Positions 60,810 through 64,000 of a DNA stretch of 64,000 nucleotides are shown here, one piece after another (within the stretch, counting starts at the first letter, position 1; each line of letters opens with the position of its first letter). Origin of the DNA: Chelydra serpentina (taxonomy: Eukaryota > Chordata > Testudines > Chelydridae); NCBI GenBank assembly GCA_037349315.1, contig JBAIAC010000057.1:682001-746000 (forward strand). Reading direction: 5' to 3'. Made by a program: the position numbers and the translations under genes. Below the pieces are notes generated by a model. That model made no database searches, had not been told where the DNA came from, and saw only the letters and a program-made list of their open reading frames with translations.

Positions 60810-63800
60810 ACAGATAGCTAGGATGTGACCCTTTAAAAATTACTGTATTAAATGCTCTCACCATAAAACGTAAGTTATTGACACATATGTGACAGAGGAT
60901 CTAGGGTGTCTTCCTGTTTGGGCTTTATCTTATAAATATTGGAAATGGCAACTCTGGTCTCATGAAGGACTTGTTGAAGGTCTCAGCACCTCTGAAAATC
61001 AGGCAACTTTAAATAGGGACTTGACTGATGTGTCTTGGAGGGGTGTTGCGAAGATTAGTTAACATTTGCTAAGTGATTTGAGAAGGAAAAGCACCACTAG
61101 AACAAAATATTGTCTGGAATGTGTGAAGCCCGTATGTGCCTGTGGATTTAACACTGATGTTTCTGATAAGGGAGGTACTGAGAGATTAGTTCCTTGTGGT
61201 CAGTGTGTCTATGGGGTGGAAGGCAAAGGAAAGAAGGGGAAAGATGAGGATGGTGCTCTCTGGGAGCTCCAGATAGCTTGTAGGGAGATAGAGGCCAGTG
61301 AATTTCTGCAGTTGCTGTGATTGTCTCCGAGCCGTGCTGGAAAGCAACCTTTTCCTCTGAAAATGGCTACTGGGGAGAGAAATTCAGCCTTTGTGACTTT
61401 TTAAAATAATAACCAAATAAAAGTTCTCCTCCAGTCTGACCTGTCTGTGATTTAAAGGTGGCACAGGCAGGGGCAGTCCTCCTCCCTCTCCATGTGCCAG
61501 CGGTCAAATAGCTTGTGGCAATTCTAGGCCGTTTACTGTGCCCTCTTACATGGGTGGCCAGTGGCCACCAGGATTCATGCGGCACTCTGTTTCTTCAGCC
61601 TGTTTCTCTTTACACTCCCAGGTGTCCCATTGCATTTCATAGTGGCTATCGAATGGCTCTGTCGGTGTTTAAAGCTTTCATCTATTGGAGGCTGTGGTTC
61701 TCTGTGACCTTAAGCTGCCAGCCATGCAGGCCCAGGCTTAGGGGTTTGAAGTGGCTACTAGAAAAGGTGTCAACCCCAAGGGACTTGACCCCATTATCTG
61801 CAGACCTGTTGGGACCTAGCATACTCTTCCTCATTTGGCCCAAGGACTGTGGTCAGCCTTAGAGCATCCAGTCTTCTGTGACCTTCCTGTTTTTCAGGGG
61901 AGTTTTGAATCTGGACTGCAGTGTCATGTTGTCCAGAATGACCTAGAGATGAGCAGTTTCTATCTTGCTGGGACTGAAAAAGCCTCAGGGAAATTGCACC
62001 TGGTTGCACTTTCCAACCTGACTGCTGTAAGATGGGGTCTCTCTAGCTGCTGGCAATCATGAGGCCTTATCACAGGATAATGTCAGTCTAGCAGATTCTT
62101 CAAGGGATCCTTCCCTCCAGTCTTGTGGATGGTCTTTATCCCTGACTGCTCTTTCTGTTTTTAAATTCTTGGGAGGCACTTGGATATTATGGTGAAGGGG
62201 CTACATAAGTATCTAGGTAGATGATTGGAAAGTCCCTATTACCTGATCCAACACCCATTGACCTCAATGGAAATGAGATCTGGCCCTGTTTGTGGCTTTC
62301 TGTCTTCAGAATGAACCATGCCTATGCTAGAGCTGTGTGTCCCTGGCCAAGGTCACAGTGGCAGCTTTGACTTTTGATCAAGCATCTCAGAAGCCCCTCT
62401 CATGGCTTTATCTCGCCATCTGAAGATGTGGCCATTGGCAAAGCCACACAGCATGTCAGCCTGGAAAGAGGAAGCAAGGGCTATTTGTACACAGAGACCA
62501 CACAAGGCATAACTAGAGTTACAGTGCTCAAAGTCAGAACTGCTGGCAAATAGCCTTTTGCGCTCTGCAGAGCAAGACATGAGTAGATTGGGGCTCCTCC
62601 TTTGCCAGCATAGACTCATGAATAAAATCATGTTTTGAAAATAATCCCTTGAGTGTAACACAGCAGGGAAATGTAATTAGACATGTATAGGTCTGGGTAT
62701 AGTTTTGTTTTCAGTTGCCACTGGAAGTGGGCAGAGCATTCTCTGCTGTGAAGGAAGGTGTGACTTCCTGTTGCTATTTAGGTGGCATGTTACAAACAAC
62801 GAATCCTCACAACCCTCAGTTCCCGTGATGGAGAAGCCCTGTACTAGTTGGTCCATTTGTAAAATGGAGATGTAGTGAGACAGGGAGAGACTGAGGCCAG
62901 AATTGGAACTTGGGCATTCACGGCTCCTACACCCATGCTCAGATCTGGGTGCTTTTTTGACCAAATTCATGGATACTGAGATTCTTGGCTTCAGAATAAC
63001 TCACATTCCTCCTTCTTTTACCTTCTCCATTTTTCAGTTTTGTATCCTCTTCTTTTTTTGTTCCTTCCCTTACTGTAAAAATGCTGTGATTTTTTTTAGC
63101 TTGTGCTTTTATCACTTGTGGGGGACCGTGGGGTACAGAGTGGAAGAGGATGGGGAAGGGAGATTTGGAATAGCCAGCCAGAGATGGTGCCTGTAAAAAT
63201 CTGAAGTTTAAAACACCTTCACCTTAAGGCTTGACATGGAACGACCTTGCATATATATTTGAGAGAAGCACCTCAGTGTTGAACAGTTCGCAACCACAGC
63301 TGTTTTGCAAATACATTCTTGTGGTAGCTCTGAAGCATAGCAACATAGTATCTCCATTTGTGTGAATTAAAGCCCCTCAGCCGGATGCTGAATTTGCAGA
63401 GAGGGTGATTGGCCTTTGACAAAGTTGCTTTTTTGAGGCTTCCCTGTGTTGTTTTTGTCAGCCAGATCCAACAGTTGCTTTCGTCCCCCACCCCTGATTG
63501 GCTAATGGCAGGGGCAGTGGAGAACATGAACATACAAGATGCATATTGACTGTTTAGCTGGGCAAGGGCCTTATGTGCCCTCTGCCAGCCATGGTGCGGG
63601 AGGTGACATATGATGAATTTATGCAGAAGGCGGTTTCTTCTGTCAGTTGGCAGGAAGGGGAGGCTGTGACTCCATCTGACTTGCCCCTTAGAATTCTGCT
63701 TTGTTTGGATCAGGAGTACGCACAGCCTCTGGTGCAGATACAGTCCAACTGGAACAGTTCAGCTGTTCATAGCTGCTGAGGGCGGATTTCTAAGGGGAAT

Positions 63801-63925
63801 TCTGGTGTGCTCTATGCCACTTCATTTGCCAGCCTGGATAATGCTGCTCTAACAACCTGACTAACCTTGGATTTTTACTAAGCAAGGCTCACTTTTTATC
63901 CTTTCTTAGTTGGAGCTGGAGACTC
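60810..63925. other. Presumed INPP5B intron or intergenic sequence
   Basis: No confirmed exon. One stretch, 61898-62026, has an acceptor (TTTTTCAG), 43 open codons and a donor (GCT|GTAAGA), but its phase does not continue from INPP5B exon 5 and the peptide is not recognised. 62160-62220 ends in old repeat-like text (GGGGCTACATAAGTATCTAGG). A 63-codon frame from 63591 has no recognised domain. Confidence 0.3.
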
Positions 63926-64000
63926 TGTTTGCTACACTGGGTCCTTTGTAATCAAAGCCTGCAGAAGAGAAGAGTGAGGGGGGATTTGATAGCTGCTTTC
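63926..64000 (+). mobile_element. CR1 LINE, cut by the window edge
   Basis: AGAAGAGAAGAGTGAGGGGG followed by ATTTGATAGCTGCTTTC is the familiar block near the 3' region of amniote CR1 elements. The remaining part up to the CR1 tail should lie beyond 64000. Confidence 0.6.

Overview
The window is vertebrate nuclear DNA, and the repeats point to a cryptodiran (hidden-necked) turtle. The strongest taxon marker is a tRNA-derived SINE at 22035-22230. It has A- and B-box promoter motifs and a tail ending in a CR1-like motif, the structure of the tortoise PolIII/Cry SINE family. CR1, Penelope-like, MIR and hAT-type MITE fragments support this. Genes are split by many introns with GT-AG ends, so most open frames in the window are chance ORFs.

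Three genes can be reconstructed, all on the + strand. (1) SF3A3, subunit 3 of the U2 snRNP factor SF3a, is complete: 17 coding exons at 11673-25795 encode 501 aa. (2) A gene I cannot name has eight coding exons at 36898-44661 and encodes a 302-aa secreted, probably GPI-anchored protein with two 12-cysteine LU/Ly6-like domains. (3) The 5' part of INPP5B (inositol polyphosphate 5-phosphatase B) has five coding exons at 51775-54515 that cover its N-terminal PH-like domain. The catalytic exons are not visible and probably lie beyond the right edge. As I recall human chromosome 1p34, SF3A3 and INPP5B are neighbours in the same orientation there, so the locus is syntenic; I know of no human gene in the position of gene 2.

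Layout: 1-11 kb is intergenic, with a 14-copy 61-bp minisatellite, an LTR-like element, a hAT-like element and a 15-copy CA-rich minisatellite. 11.35-26.0 kb is SF3A3, whose proximal promoter is a six-copy 42-bp tandem repeat carrying ETS and GC-box motifs. 26-36.9 kb is gene-poor. 36.9-47.8 kb is the LU-like gene, with a 34-bp x 28 minisatellite in one intron and a clean hAT MITE in another. 48-64 kb is INPP5B, with a CpG-rich block at 54.7-56.4 kb. That block holds repeated CCAAT/GC boxes, a possible internal first exon and a G-rich minisatellite. A Penelope-like fragment lies at 58.9-60.3 kb and the start of a CR1 at the right edge.

The most unusual observations are: the first coding intron of INPP5B, which has near-perfect U12-type signals but appears to end in AT rather than AC; the unnamed two-domain LU-like gene, whose two domains are interrupted at the same place; and two separate promoters that seem to have grown by tandem duplication of transcription-factor-site modules.
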